Below are positions 33,404-41,864 of a DNA stretch of 50,977 nt, one piece after another. This stretch comes from Clostridia bacterium. GTDB lineage: Bacteria > Bacillota_A > Clostridia > Oscillospirales > Acutalibacteraceae. How positions within the stretch are numbered: position 1 is the stretch's first letter; every line of letters starts with the position of its first letter. A program made the position numbers and the translations under genes. Location: assembly GCA_017435305.1 (NCBI GenBank), contig JAFSFH010000001.1:1-50977 (forward strand). The letters run 5' to 3'. The notes under the pieces were generated by a model that did no database searches, was not told where the DNA came from, and saw only the letters and a list, made by a program, of their open reading frames with translations.

Positions 33404-35475
33404 CATATCCCCTGCCGGAAATCCTAGCCCCGGTAGGTAGCCCCGAATGCCTGACGGCGGCGGTACGATGCGGTGCCGCCGCCGTTTATTTAGGTGTGGA
33501 GGGGTTTAATGCCCGCCGGAGCGCCCACAATTTCACCATCGACTCCCTGCGGGAGGCGGTGGCGTATTGTCGCGCCCGCAACGTGCGGGTGTATCTGACC
33601 CTCAACACCCTCATCCGCCAGGAGGAGATGGAGGAGGCGGTGTCCACCGCCGTCCGTGCCGCCGCGTGCGGCGTGGACGCCCTCATCCTCCAGGACGTTG
33701 GTCTGGCGCGACGGCTAAAGGCCGTGATGCCGGATATGCCGCTCCACGCTTCCACCCAGTTATCCTGCCACACCCCCGAAGGCGTCGCTTTTCTGCGGGA
33801 TGCGGGCTTTACCCGCGTGGTGCTGGCACGGGAGATGACCCGCGACGAGATCGCCGCCTGCGCCGATCTGGGGGTGGAGCTGGAGGTGTTCGTCCACGGG
33901 GCGCTGTGTATGAGCGTGTCGGGACAATGCTATTTCTCCGCCATGCTGGGCGGTCGCAGCGGCAACCGAGGCGCCTGCGCCCAGACCTGCCGCCTGCCCT
34001 TTGAGCCCACCGGCGACCGCCCCCGCTCCTGCCCCGCCGACCGTGCGGCGCTGAGCCTGAAGGACAACTGCCTGGTGGACTACGTGCAACAGCTGGCGCA
34101 GATGGGGGTCACCTCGCTGAAGATCGAGGGACGGATGAAGCGTCCCGAATACGTAGCCGCCGCCACCGCCGTGTATGCGGGGGCGGTACGAGGAGAAATC
34201 CCCTCCCCTGCGGAATTAGAACGACTGAAGAGTGTATTCTCCCGCTCCGGCTTCACCGACGGATACTACGCCGACCGCCGCGGCGGGGAGATGTTCGGCG
34301 TGCGCCGTCACGAGGACGTGACCGCCGCCGCACCGGTGCTCAAGGAATTGACCCGTCTGTACGATAAGGAAGTGCCGCTGGTGGCGGTAGAGATGGATTT
34401 CTCCCTCACCGCCGAGGAAAGCGTGCTGACCCTGCGGGACGGGGTCAACTGTGTCACCGTCCGCGGCGCAGGCGGCGAGCCTGCACAGAATCGACCCCTG
34501 GATCCCACCCGTGTGGAGGAGCAACTGCGCAAGACCGGCGGCACCCCCTATGAAGTGCAAGCGGTTTCCGTCAGTCTGACAGAGGGATTGACCCTACCGA
34601 TGGCGGTCATTAACGGTCTACGCCGCCAAGCCATTGAGAAACTAGATGTAAAGCGAATGAACTTTACTCCCATAAAATGCGACAACCGTGCGGTTTCTCC
34701 CGCTTTACCTGTGGCGACGGCGGGCAAGACCCGCACCGTTGCGCGGCTACAATCCGCCGCCCAATTCAGCGGAAATCTGGGGGCAGATATAGTGATTCTA
34801 CCCCTATCCACCCCTGTGGAAACCCTCTCCGTCATCGCCAAGTCGGTGACGGTGGGTGTGGAGATTCCCCGCGGTATGTTCGGGCAGGAACAACGCATCC
34901 GTCAGCGGCTGACCGCCGCCAAGTCGGCGGGCGCTCGGCTGGCGCTGTGCGGCAACGTGGGCGCTATCCCCCTAGCCGTTGAGGCAGGACTGGTGCCCAT
35001 GGGCGGATTCGGGCTGAACCTGACCAACGCGGAGGCGCTGAACTTCTACACCGAGCGGGGGCTGAAAATGGCCACCCTGTCTATGGAACTGACCCTGGGA
35101 CAGATGAAACGACTGCTGCCCGCTCCCCTGCCCGTCGGCGTGATGGTGTACGGACACCAGCCGCTGATGCTCACCCGCAACTGCCCGCGGCAGTCCGCCC
35201 TGGGCTCCTGCAAGGGATGCACGGGTCAGGGCATCACCGACCGCACCGCCACCACCTTCCCCGTGGTGTGTGAGGGCGGCTGCGCCGAGGTGCTCAACAG
35301 CGTGCCCCTCTGGTGGGGGGACGCCATCGCCGACCTGCCGACGGTGGACTATCACCTCTACCACTTCACGGTGGAGGACGCCCACCGTTGCGCCGCCGTC
35401 ATCGCCGCCTACAAGCAGGGCGGCAAGCCCCCCGCCGCCATCACGCGAGGGCTATATAAGCGGGGCGTGGAATGA
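33400..35475 (+). CDS. U32 family peptidase-like protein (RlhA/YhbU type, with DUF3656)
   Basis: U32 proteins include collagenase-like enzymes and RNA-hydroxylating factors such as RlhA and TrhP, which need Fe-S and prephenate. Residues 1-250 form the U32 core (PEILAPVGSPECLTAAVRCG; EVFVHGALCMSVSGQCYFS), with the cysteines in NRGACAQTC. A C-terminal extension adds further cysteines (RNCPRQ, GSCKGC, CEGGC). At 691 residues it belongs to the long form with the DUF3656 domain. I favour an RNA-modification role over proteolysis, by family knowledge only. It ends GLYKRGVE; a recoded copy of this end lies at 37502-37528. Confidence 0.9.
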   Translation: MTYPLPEILAPVGSPECLTAAVRCGAAAVYLGVEGFNARRSAHNFTIDSLREAVAYCRARNVRVYLTLNTLIRQEEMEEAVSTAVRAAACGVDALILQDVGLARRLKAVMPDMPLHASTQLSCHTPEGVAFLRDAGFTRVVLAREMTRDEIAACADLGVELEVFVHGALCMSVSGQCYFSAMLGGRSGNRGACAQTCRLPFEPTGDRPRSCPADRAALSLKDNCLVDYVQQLAQMGVTSLKIEGRMKRPEYVAAATAVYAGAVRGEIPSPAELERLKSVFSRSGFTDGYYADRRGGEMFGVRRHEDVTAAAPVLKELTRLYDKEVPLVAVEMDFSLTAEESVLTLRDGVNCVTVRGAGGEPAQNRPLDPTRVEEQLRKTGGTPYEVQAVSVSLTEGLTLPMAVINGLRRQAIEKLDVKRMNFTPIKCDNRAVSPALPVATAGKTRTVARLQSAAQFSGNLGADIVILPLSTPVETLSVIAKSVTVGVEIPRGMFGQEQRIRQRLTAAKSAGARLALCGNVGAIPLAVEAGLVPMGGFGLNLTNAEALNFYTERGLKMATLSMELTLGQMKRLLPAPLPVGVMVYGHQPLMLTRNCPRQSALGSCKGCTGQGITDRTATTFPVVCEGGCAEVLNSVPLWWGDAIADLPTVDYHLYHFTVEDAHRCAAVIAAYKQGGKPPAAITRGLYKRGVE

Positions 35476-35486
35476 TTTTCTAACCC

Positions 35487-35518
35487 AAAAGGCGAGACGT
35501 ATAAACGTCTCGCCTTTT
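35487..35518 (+). terminator. Terminator of the zapA-U32 operon
   Basis: A 14-bp stem (AAAAGGCGAGACGT and its complement) with loop ATAA, ending in TTTT, 11 nt beyond the stop. Confidence 0.88.
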
Positions 35519-35526
35519 GCAACCTC

Positions 35527-35556
35527 TTGACAAATTCCTCACACAAAGTATATTAT
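35527..35556 (+). promoter_or_regulatory. Promoter of the BIG2 surface protein gene
   Basis: Perfect TTGACA (35527-35532) with TATTAT (35551-35556) at 18 nt; TATATT at 35549 is an alternative -10. It is placed just after the U32 terminator. Confidence 0.72.
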
Positions 35557-35624
35557 AAGAATAGATAAATGATATCCTAATTCTGGATGCTCCTCTTTTT
35601 TGTCGAAAAGGAAAGGTGATTGGA

Positions 35625-37481
35625 ATGATCTTTTTAAAGAAGACTCTATCCGTTGTTTTATCTCTATTGCTTCTTGTCGGATGCGTTGCGGTGGCTCCGG
35701 TGTCCGTTTCAGCCGCCACCGAAAAAGTAACTTATAAAAACGGTGCCTGGACCGATGCAAAAGGCTATCAACTGATTGCTCTCGGCAGTAAGCGGGATAT
35801 GTACATCGTCGGTGTTTACGACAATTACCTGGATGCCGATTGGAGCAACGGCAATTCCCGTGTTCTTGGAATGTCTACAGATTTCGATTATTGCCGGATC
35901 ACCGCCCGCAAAGAAGGCTATGCCACCGTCACCGGATGGTGTACCACCTATTATCGCTTTAATAAAGTTTACGATGAGCGCTACACCCAGGAGACCTATA
36001 AATTCCACGTAGTTAAGCCCATCAAGACCCTCAAGCTGCCGAAAACCCAATCCGTCACATTAGGAAAGACCGTTAAACTAAAGGCCACCTATACCCCAAA
36101 CAGTGTGTATTCTTTCTATGCCTCTAATGTTAAATTCACTTCTTCCAATAAAGCTGTGGCAACCGTAAGTTCCAATGGTACCGTGACCCCCAAAAAAGCG
36201 GGAACCGTCACCATCACGGCAAAATCAGCCAGCGGACTGACAGCCAAATGTAAGGTGACTGTCAAGCGGCCGGCCCTCAAGAGCATCAAGCTGAACAAAA
36301 CTTCCGCTACCATAGGTATCGGCAAGACCCTAAAACTGGCTCCCACCTACAACCCCACCCAAGCATACGGGAAGGTGACCTATACCACCAGCAATAAAAA
36401 AATTGCTACCGTCACCGCCGCCGGCACCGTCAAAGGAATCAAAGCCGGTACCGTCACTATCACCGCCAAAGTGAACTCCAAAATTAAGGCAACCTGTAAA
36501 ATTACGGTGGCACCCTACCCCACCAAGGTGACGCTAAACAAAAGTTCCCTCACCCTAGCCACCAACAAAACCTACACCCTCAAGCACACCTTTAATTCCA
36601 CCAAAGCCCGAGCTGACGTCACCTGGAGCAGCAGCAACACTAAGGTGGCTAAGGTCAACAGCAAGGGAAAAATCACACCGATAGCGCCGGGCAAAGCCAC
36701 CATAACCATCAAAACCGCCAACGGCAAAAAGGATACCTGCAAAGTAACGGTGCGCTATCCCACCCCAACAAAGGTGAACATCACCGAGTCTAGCATCACT
36801 CTCTCGCTCAAAGAGACCGCCACTCTGAATTATGAAATATCCCCCACCAAGTATTACGGCACCCCTAAGTGGACCAGTTCCGACACCTCGGTCGTCAAGG
36901 TCAACAGCAAAGGAAAGATCACACCGATTTCTCTAGGCACCGCCACCATCACTCTCAAGGTGGGCAGTAAGTCGGACACCTGCAAGGTGGTGGTAAACCG
37001 CCGCACTTTGGATCCGGCCAAATACCTCAGATTCAAAACAACCCCCTGCAGCCAAAAACGCTATACAAACTATAAAGAGATATGGATACAAGATGCCTCA
37101 GGCCAAGGCTTTTCCCTGTTGAACGATCCCTCTCTGGGCGACACCTTTATTGAGTATTATTCGTCTGAAGCTTGGGATTTCAAGCAATTCTCCGCCAAGG
37201 TGTTTACCAACGACTATGGCTACGATAACCATTTTTCGTACAACTGGAATTATAGCAAAACCTACGTCGGAGAGGTCCAGAAACAGTACGAACTGAAGAC
37301 CGGCCAAAAGGATCAAACGTATTTGACCTATATTGCCACTTCCGGCGATTACGAGTTTATGGATTACGGAACCTCTTTCCAATTCTTCATTATATTCGAC
37401 GGTCTAAAATACCAGGTAAATTTAACTGTTCCGAGCTCCGACATCGGCCTACAGGAAGCCTATTTTACTCGAATAAAATAA
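35625..37481 (+). CDS. Secreted protein with four BIG2 (Ig-like) repeats
   Basis: A 618-residue exported protein. The signal peptide (TLSVVLSLLLLVGCVAVAPV) is followed by an N-terminal domain of about 100 residues. Four BIG2 repeats start near residues 133, 218, 300 and 382, each with the NTKVAKVNSKGKITPIAPGK-like core. A unique aromatic-rich C-terminal domain (about 460-618) follows. There is no LPXTG motif or SLH domain, so surface attachment is unclear. The Cys of the signal region is not in a clean lipobox. Start is the ATG at 35625, 8 nt after GGAAAGG. The gene is AT-richer than its neighbours and looks acquired. BIG2 proteins commonly act in adhesion. Confidence 0.88.
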   Translation: MIFLKKTLSVVLSLLLLVGCVAVAPVSVSAATEKVTYKNGAWTDAKGYQLIALGSKRDMYIVGVYDNYLDADWSNGNSRVLGMSTDFDYCRITARKEGYATVTGWCTTYYRFNKVYDERYTQETYKFHVVKPIKTLKLPKTQSVTLGKTVKLKATYTPNSVYSFYASNVKFTSSNKAVATVSSNGTVTPKKAGTVTITAKSASGLTAKCKVTVKRPALKSIKLNKTSATIGIGKTLKLAPTYNPTQAYGKVTYTTSNKKIATVTAAGTVKGIKAGTVTITAKVNSKIKATCKITVAPYPTKVTLNKSSLTLATNKTYTLKHTFNSTKARADVTWSSSNTKVAKVNSKGKITPIAPGKATITIKTANGKKDTCKVTVRYPTPTKVNITESSITLSLKETATLNYEISPTKYYGTPKWTSSDTSVVKVNSKGKITPISLGTATITLKVGSKSDTCKVVVNRRTLDPAKYLRFKTTPCSQKRYTNYKEIWIQDASGQGFSLLNDPSLGDTFIEYYSSEAWDFKQFSAKVFTNDYGYDNHFSYNWNYSKTYVGEVQKQYELKTGQKDQTYLTYIATSGDYEFMDYGTSFQFFIIFDGLKYQVNLTVPSSDIGLQEAYFTRIK

Positions 37482-37501
37482 TGAATGTTGTCGCCAAAGG
37501 A

Positions 37502-37528
37502 GGACTGTACAAACGAGGGGTAGAGTGA
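37502..37528 (+). pseudogene. Recoded remnant of a U32 gene 3' end
   Basis: Nine codons read G-L-Y-K-R-G-V-E-stop, exactly the end of the U32 protein at 35449-35475. Seven or more of the eight sense codons differ by synonymous changes (for example GGA/GGG, CTG/CTA, TAC/TAT, AAA/AAG, CGA/CGG). It is therefore the end of a diverged homologue, not a recent duplication. It sits directly downstream of the BIG2 gene. Confidence 0.65.
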
Positions 37529-37529
37529 A

Positions 37530-37580
37530 CTCCCTCCGTCACGGCTGACGCCGTGCCGCCTCCCTCAAGAGGGAGGCTGG
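37530..37580. repeat. Short palindromic repeat of the dispersed type
   Basis: CTCCCTCCGTCACGGC, TGACGCCGTGCCGCCTCCC and CAAGAGGGAGGCTGG fragments form nested inverted repeats like those at 16139-16345 and 19725-19900. No coding content. Confidence 0.6.
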
Positions 37581-37597
37581 GCCTAATTCCAACAAAC

Positions 37598-37628
37598 AAA
37601 AAGCACTACCCTGACGGGTAGTGCTTTT
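37598..37628. terminator. Terminator downstream of the SufB-like gene
   Basis: A stem AAGCACTACCC/GGGTAGTGCTT with A and T tracts on both sides lies just past the SufB-like stop on the minus strand. Confidence 0.88.
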
Positions 37629-37636
37629 TTGTTGTC

Positions 37637-38554
37637 TTATTTCAGGAAACCGCTGACGATCTGCTCCTCGGCCTCCTGTTCGGTGAGACCAAGGGTCATC
37701 AGCTTGATCAGCTGCTCGCCCGCGATCTTGCCGATGGCGGCCTCGTGGATGAGGGCCGCATCCAGATGGTTGGCGGTCACCTCAGGGATGGCGCTGACCG
37801 AGGCGGAATCCATAATGATGGCGTCGCACTCGGAGTGGGCGGTGCACTTGGCGTTGCCGTTGATCTGAGAACGGAACACCTGTCGGCTCTCCCCCTTTGC
37901 CACCGAGCGGGACATCAGCTGGGCAGAGGAGCCCTCGCCGTTGAGATCCACCTTGAAGTTAGTCTCCGCCACCTGCTGACCGTGGGTCATAATCTTCTCA
38001 CGGACGATGAGGGTGGCGCCGGCGGCCAGGGTGGCCTCGGTCTCGCGGATGGTGGAGGTGACGCCCTTGATCTGGGTGGACTCCATCTCCATATAGGCGT
38101 CCTCGGCCAGGTCGATGACGGTGGTGGGGTTCATCACCCGCTTACCGTTGCCGTCGCCGGAGCCGTAGTGCTTCTCTACGTATCTCAGCCGCGCGCCCGC
38201 CGCCAGGTGGAAGGCGTGGATGCCGTCGTGACGGCTCTCCTCGTCACCGGCGTTGTGGATACCGCAGCCCGCCACGATGGTGACGTCGGCGCCCTCACCC
38301 ACGTAGAAGTCGTTGTACACCATCTCGGTGTGACCGGTCTTACTGAGGATCACGGGGATGTGGACGCTCTCGTTCTTGGTGCCCGCCTTGATGATGATGT
38401 CGATGCCGGGCTTATCCGTCTTGGTGACGATGTCGATATTCTCGGTGGTATTGCGCCCCGCCATCTCGCCGTTCTGGCGGATGTTGTAGGCGCCCTGGGG
38501 TACCTCGTGCAGGTCGGCAATCTGCTCCAGCAGCGTTTTTGCAATCGTATCCAT
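37637..38554 (-). CDS. SufB/SufD-family Fe-S assembly scaffold (SmsB-like)
   Basis: Core beta-helix SufB/SufD domain without the longer N-terminus of canonical SufB; 305 residues. Conserved parts include THGQQVAETNFKVDLNGEGS and the HSECDAIIMDSASVSAIPEV segment with a conserved Cys. It ends with the helical SufBD tail (EQLIKLMTLGLTEQEAEEQI). Paired with a single SufC-like ATPase and with no sufS, sufU or sufD nearby, this is the minimal SUF-like (SMS) arrangement known from anaerobes, which builds Fe-S clusters with one scaffold. The Shine-Dalgarno is weak (GCAGGACG), so it may depend on coupling to sufC. Confidence 0.88.
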   Translation of the reverse strand: MDTIAKTLLEQIADLHEVPQGAYNIRQNGEMAGRNTTENIDIVTKTDKPGIDIIIKAGTKNESVHIPVILSKTGHTEMVYNDFYVGEGADVTIVAGCGIHNAGDEESRHDGIHAFHLAAGARLRYVEKHYGSGDGNGKRVMNPTTVIDLAEDAYMEMESTQIKGVTSTIRETEATLAAGATLIVREKIMTHGQQVAETNFKVDLNGEGSSAQLMSRSVAKGESRQVFRSQINGNAKCTAHSECDAIIMDSASVSAIPEVTANHLDAALIHEAAIGKIAGEQLIKLMTLGLTEQEAEEQIVSGFLK

Positions 38555-38569
38555 TCGTCCTGCACCCCC

Positions 38570-39295
38570 TTACAGCTTTTCGGTCAGCACCGAGCAAGGG
38601 GTGCTGGCGGACAGCAGCTCCGGCAGAATGTCCTCGCGGCTGCCCTCGGTGCGGATCTGTCCGTTAGCCACCACGATCACCCGGTCGGCGATATTGAGAA
38701 TCCGCTCCTGGTGGGAGATGATCATAATGCTGCCGCCCAGTTTCTCGTGCATCTTTTCAAACACCTGAATCAGGTTATTAAAGCTCCACAGATCAATGCC
38801 TGCCTCCGGCTCGTCAAAGATGGACAGCTTGGTGCCGCGGGCCATAATCATAGCGATCTCAATGCGCTTAAGCTCGCCGCCGGACAGACTGGCATTGATC
38901 TCACGGTTGATGTACTCGCGGGCGCACAGTCCTACCTCGGACAGATAGCCGCAGGCCTCGGAGATGGAGATCGGACGACCTGCCGCCAGGGTGATGAGAT
39001 CCTGCACGGTCAGCCCCTTAAACCGCACCGGCTGCTGAAAAGCAAAAGAAATGCCCTTCTGCGCCCGTTCGGTAATGGACAGGGCGGTGATGTCCTCGCC
39101 GTCCAGCAGGATCTGACCGGAAGTGGGGGTGATAATGCCCGCAATCACCTTAGCCAGCGTGGACTTGCCGCCGCCGTTGGGGCCGGTGATGGCCACAAAC
39201 CGCTGGTCAATCGTCAAATTCACGTCGTGGAGAATGTCCAGCTTGTCGCCGTTCTCGGTCTCCACGGTATAGGTAACGTTTTTGAGTTCTAGCAT
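38570..39295 (-). CDS. sufC: SufC-like ATPase (SmsC)
   Basis: ABC-type ATPase partner of the SufB-like scaffold. Walker A GPNGGGKST is at 38-46. The signature LSGGELKRIEIAM and the Walker B SIFDEPEAGIDLWSF follow, and the switch His is in IMIISHQERIL. The 241-residue product starts at the ATG at 39295 (AGGA upstream). The open frame to 39322 overlaps the upstream gene by 4 nt. The gap to the SufB-like gene is 15 nt. Confidence 0.93.
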   Translation of the reverse strand: MLELKNVTYTVETENGDKLDILHDVNLTIDQRFVAITGPNGGGKSTLAKVIAGIITPTSGQILLDGEDITALSITERAQKGISFAFQQPVRFKGLTVQDLITLAAGRPISISEACGYLSEVGLCAREYINREINASLSGGELKRIEIAMIMARGTKLSIFDEPEAGIDLWSFNNLIQVFEKMHEKLGGSIMIISHQERILNIADRVIVVANGQIRTEGSREDILPELLSASTPCSVLTEKL

Positions 39296-39318
39296 AATGT
39301 TCCTCGTATCTTTAATAA

Positions 39319-40005
39319 TCATCCCACGGGGATGGTGTCGATGGTATAGGACAGACCCACCTGGGTGAGGGGATCGTCCGGCAGGAAAACGTGCTCGGGA
39401 CGGATGAAGAATTCGTAGTACTCGGTCTCCCCCGCCGCCACGGTCAGAGGCGCGTCGCTCTCCGCTTCGGTGGGGTCCAGTATCTTGGCGCCGGCGATGT
39501 CCTCGGTGTCGTTATACAGTACCACGTCCAAGGATTCCACCTGCAGCGCGCCATCGGTGCCGTTGCCCAGATACAACTGCACCTTTAGGTAGCCGCCCTG
39601 GGTGAAATAGGCGCCCGCCAGCGCCGCGTGTACGCCCTCGTCGTTCATCTGGGGAGCAGCGTCCACATTCATAAAATAGGTACGCCCCTCCTCCACCTCA
39701 AAGGCAGCGGCCTCTTTATCCAGAAGATACTGGCGGTAAAAGGGGACGGCCAGCGCCACGATAGCCAGCGCCAGCACCGCCGTCACCACGATAAAGGTGG
39801 TGATCAGCTCCTTCTTGGTGGCACCGCCGCCGGCAGAGGCCACCGCATTCCGTCTGGCCTTTGCCACACGGCGCATAGCCTCCCGCTCCGCCTTTTTGCG
39901 GGCGCTCTCCTGCGCCTTGATCTCTTCTCTGGTTTTATGCTGCCCGAATATCTCGATCTCGTCGTCGCGGATATCCTGCACCATATCTTTCATATCTTTT
40001 CGCAT
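39319..40005 (-). CDS. Membrane protein of unknown function upstream of sufC
   Basis: A 228-residue protein. Residues 1-58 are highly charged and probably coiled (TREEIKAQESARKKAEREAM). One membrane helix lies at about 68-90. A C-terminal extracytoplasmic beta-rich domain of about 135 residues contains GKVQLYLGNGTDGALQVES-like strands (here KVQLYLGNGTDGALQVES). Start is the ATG at 40005, 7 nt from GAAGG; the ATG at 40020 has no ribosome binding site. It is first in the sufC-sufB operon, which is transcribed from the promoter at 40058-40086. I do not recognise the family. Confidence 0.75.
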   Translation of the reverse strand: MRKDMKDMVQDIRDDEIEIFGQHKTREEIKAQESARKKAEREAMRRVAKARRNAVASAGGGATKKELITTFIVVTAVLALAIVALAVPFYRQYLLDKEAAAFEVEEGRTYFMNVDAAPQMNDEGVHAALAGAYFTQGGYLKVQLYLGNGTDGALQVESLDVVLYNDTEDIAGAKILDPTEAESDAPLTVAAGETEYYEFFIRPEHVFLPDDPLTQVGLSYTIDTIPVG

Positions 40006-40057
40006 ACGCGGTCCTTCCATTTCGCAAAATCAGAGCCTTGTGACCCATATTTATTTT

Positions 40058-40086
40058 ATTCTACACGAAACCGCGCCCATTGTAAA
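40058..40086 (-). promoter_or_regulatory. Promoter of the membrane protein-sufC-sufB operon
   Basis: TTTACA (40081-40086) and TAGAAT (40058-40063) on the minus strand with a 17-nt spacer. Confidence 0.78.
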
Positions 40087-40097
40087 GATAAAAAGCG

Positions 40098-40126
40098 AAA
40101 AAAGCAGGGTATAGACCCTGCTTTTT
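40098..40126 (-). terminator. Terminator after the 59-residue protein gene
   Basis: A stem GCAGGGT/ACCCTGC extended by A/T tracts, one base past the stop of the small gene and upstream of the suf-operon promoter. Confidence 0.85.
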
Positions 40127-40127
40127 A

Positions 40128-40307
40128 TCAAAACATATCGGTTACGTTCTCCAACAGATCGCCAAAGGAGTGCAGCGCCCGTCCGGCGTTGTGCTTGAGC
40201 CCCTTTTTGTTCTTTTTCATCATATAGGTGCCCACCACGCCGGCGGTGCACCCCAGCGCCACGCCCATGCCGACGCCTTTCATAAAATTGCCCATATTCT
40301 GTTTCAT
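40128..40307 (-). CDS. Small membrane protein, 59 residues
   Basis: Starts MKQNMGNFMKGVGMGVALG at the ATG at 40307, with AAGGAG 9 nt upstream. A glycine-rich hydrophobic stretch (about 10-28) is followed by KKNKKGLKHNAGRALHSFGD. The shape recalls YtxH-like small membrane proteins. It is preceded by a divergent region shared with trmL and followed directly by a terminator, so it is a monocistronic gene. The longer open frame to 40388 is not supported by a ribosome binding site. Confidence 0.75.
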   Translation of the reverse strand: MKQNMGNFMKGVGMGVALGCTAGVVGTYMMKKNKKGLKHNAGRALHSFGDLLENVTDMF

Positions 40308-40360
40308 CGGTATCACGCTCCTTTCGGTGATAGTGTTGCCGACGACGCGCAAAATATGTC

Positions 40361-40389
40361 TTGCTATTGGGGATTTTGTGCGGTACAAT
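40361..40389 (+). promoter_or_regulatory. Promoter of trmL
   Basis: TTGCTA (40361-40366) and TACAAT (40384-40389) with a 17-nt spacer, about 30 nt before the trmL start. Confidence 0.76.
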
Positions 40390-40421
40390 AAAAGAAATCA
40401 ACCCAAACGAGGTGACAACCC

Positions 40422-40925
40422 ATGCCCACGCTGAACATCGTGCTGGTGGAGCCCGAAATCCCCCAGAATACCGGCAACATCAGCCGCACCTGCGCCGCCA
40501 CCGGCGCCCGTCTGCACATCGTCGAGCCCATGGGCTTTAAAATCGACGATAAAAAGCTGAAACGGGCCGGTCTGGATTACTGGCATCTGCTGGACATCAC
40601 CTATTATAAGGATCTGGAGGATTTCTTTGCCAAAAACCAGGGACCCTTCTTCTACTTCTCCACCAAGGCGAAGCACATCCACTCGGACGTGGAATACCCC
40701 GACGGCGCCTATCTGGTGTTCGGCAAGGAGACCAAGGGGCTGCCGGAGTGGCTGCTCCACGACAACCCCGACCGCTGCGTGCGTCTGCCCATGATCGACA
40801 AGGATTCCGCCCGCTCCCTCAACCTGTCCAACGCGGTGGCGGTGGGCGCCTTTGAGGTGCTGCGCCAGTGGGGCTACCCCGGTATGCGCACACAGGGACA
40901 CTTGACCCAATACGAGGACGGATGA
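40422..40925 (+). CDS. trmL: tRNA (cytidine(34)-2'-O)-methyltransferase
   Basis: SPOUT-family enzyme that 2'-O-methylates the wobble nucleotide of tRNA-Leu isoacceptors using SAM. N-terminal LNIVLVEPEIPQNTGNISRT and the trefoil-knot motifs LVFGKETKGLPEWLL and RSLNLSNAVAVGAFEVLRQW are intact. The 167-residue length is normal. GAGGTGA precedes the ATG, and the gene is monocistronic with a terminator at its stop codon. Confidence 0.96.
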   Translation: MPTLNIVLVEPEIPQNTGNISRTCAATGARLHIVEPMGFKIDDKKLKRAGLDYWHLLDITYYKDLEDFFAKNQGPFFYFSTKAKHIHSDVEYPDGAYLVFGKETKGLPEWLLHDNPDRCVRLPMIDKDSARSLNLSNAVAVGAFEVLRQWGYPGMRTQGHLTQYEDG

Positions 40926-40959
40926 AAAAGCACTCTGCCCACGGCAGAGTGCTTTTTTT
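40925..40959. terminator. Bidirectional terminator between trmL and DUF4097 gene
   Basis: A 15-bp stem (AAAAAGCACTCTGCC and complement) with loop CAC and T/A tracts, between converging genes. Confidence 0.88.
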
Positions 40960-40961
40960 GT

Positions 40962-41864
40962 TTATTCAGCCACCTGAATATCCACGTCACCGGTATCGGT
41001 GGTAATGGTGCTGGCACCATTTTCATCCGATTGGGGCACCTGCACGTCGCCGGTGTCGGTGGTGACCTTGATGGGCTTATCGGTCAACAGGGTGCCGGTC
41101 ACGTCACCCGTATCGGTGGTCACGTTCAGCACCGCCGTATCGCAACGGTGGAAGATCACGTCGCCGGTGGAGCGCCGGATGCCCATTCGCCGCGTGGCAA
41201 TCACGTCGGACAAAGTCACCCGTCCCGTATCGCCGGTGGTGGTGAACACATGGCAGCGGACGTTGTTCAGGGACGTCTTGCCTGTGGAGACGGACACGTT
41301 TACCTTGTCAGCGATAACGTTGTTCACCGTCACCGCACCGGTGGAGGTGCGCAGGTCAATAAAGGTGGCGTCCGCCTCGTAGGTAATGTTGCCGGTGGAC
41401 AGGGTGATGTCCACGTTCTCAAAGGCCAAATTATCGGGTACCGTCACAGTACCGGTGGAGGCCTTGACGGTCAGGTTGCCCATAGTGCCGCGGACACGGG
41501 GCACGTACACCGTCACCGAGGGGGAACCGACGGTAATGCCGATGTGCTGATACCACTTGCGGGTATCGGTTTCGGCGATGGTCAGCACGCCGTCCACCAC
41601 CGACACGGTGTGGGTCTCGTTCTCCCACTCCCGACAGGTAACAGCGGCGGCATCCGACAACACCAGCTCCACGTTGGCGGTGGAGGTGTCAATAAAAATG
41701 CTGTGGAAGGATTCGGAGATCAGACACTCTTTAGTAATCAGTGTTTTGGTGGACAGGACGGTAAAATCCCAACTAAACACCGTCATCACTCCTCCGTATA
41801 ACAAGCAGCCTGCGACAATCAGGGCAACGGCGGTAATCAGCCAGCCTTTGGTCTGTTTTTTCAT
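40962..41864 (-). CDS. DUF4097 beta-strand repeat protein
   Basis: A 300-residue protein with one N-terminal membrane helix (GWLITAVALIVAGCLLYGGV, about 7-26), then an extracytoplasmic beta-helix-like region. It has repeated TGxV motifs (KASTGTVTVPDN, LSTGNITYEAD, RTSTGAVTVNN, TDTGDVTGTL, TDTGDVQVP). DUF4097 proteins occur downstream of PadR-DUF1700 genes and are thought to sense or modulate envelope state. It overlaps the DUF1700 gene by 4 nt. Confidence 0.92.
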   Translation of the reverse strand: MKKQTKGWLITAVALIVAGCLLYGGVMTVFSWDFTVLSTKTLITKECLISESFHSIFIDTSTANVELVLSDAAAVTCREWENETHTVSVVDGVLTIAETDTRKWYQHIGITVGSPSVTVYVPRVRGTMGNLTVKASTGTVTVPDNLAFENVDITLSTGNITYEADATFIDLRTSTGAVTVNNVIADKVNVSVSTGKTSLNNVRCHVFTTTGDTGRVTLSDVIATRRMGIRRSTGDVIFHRCDTAVLNVTTDTGDVTGTLLTDKPIKVTTDTGDVQVPQSDENGASTITTDTGDVDIQVAE

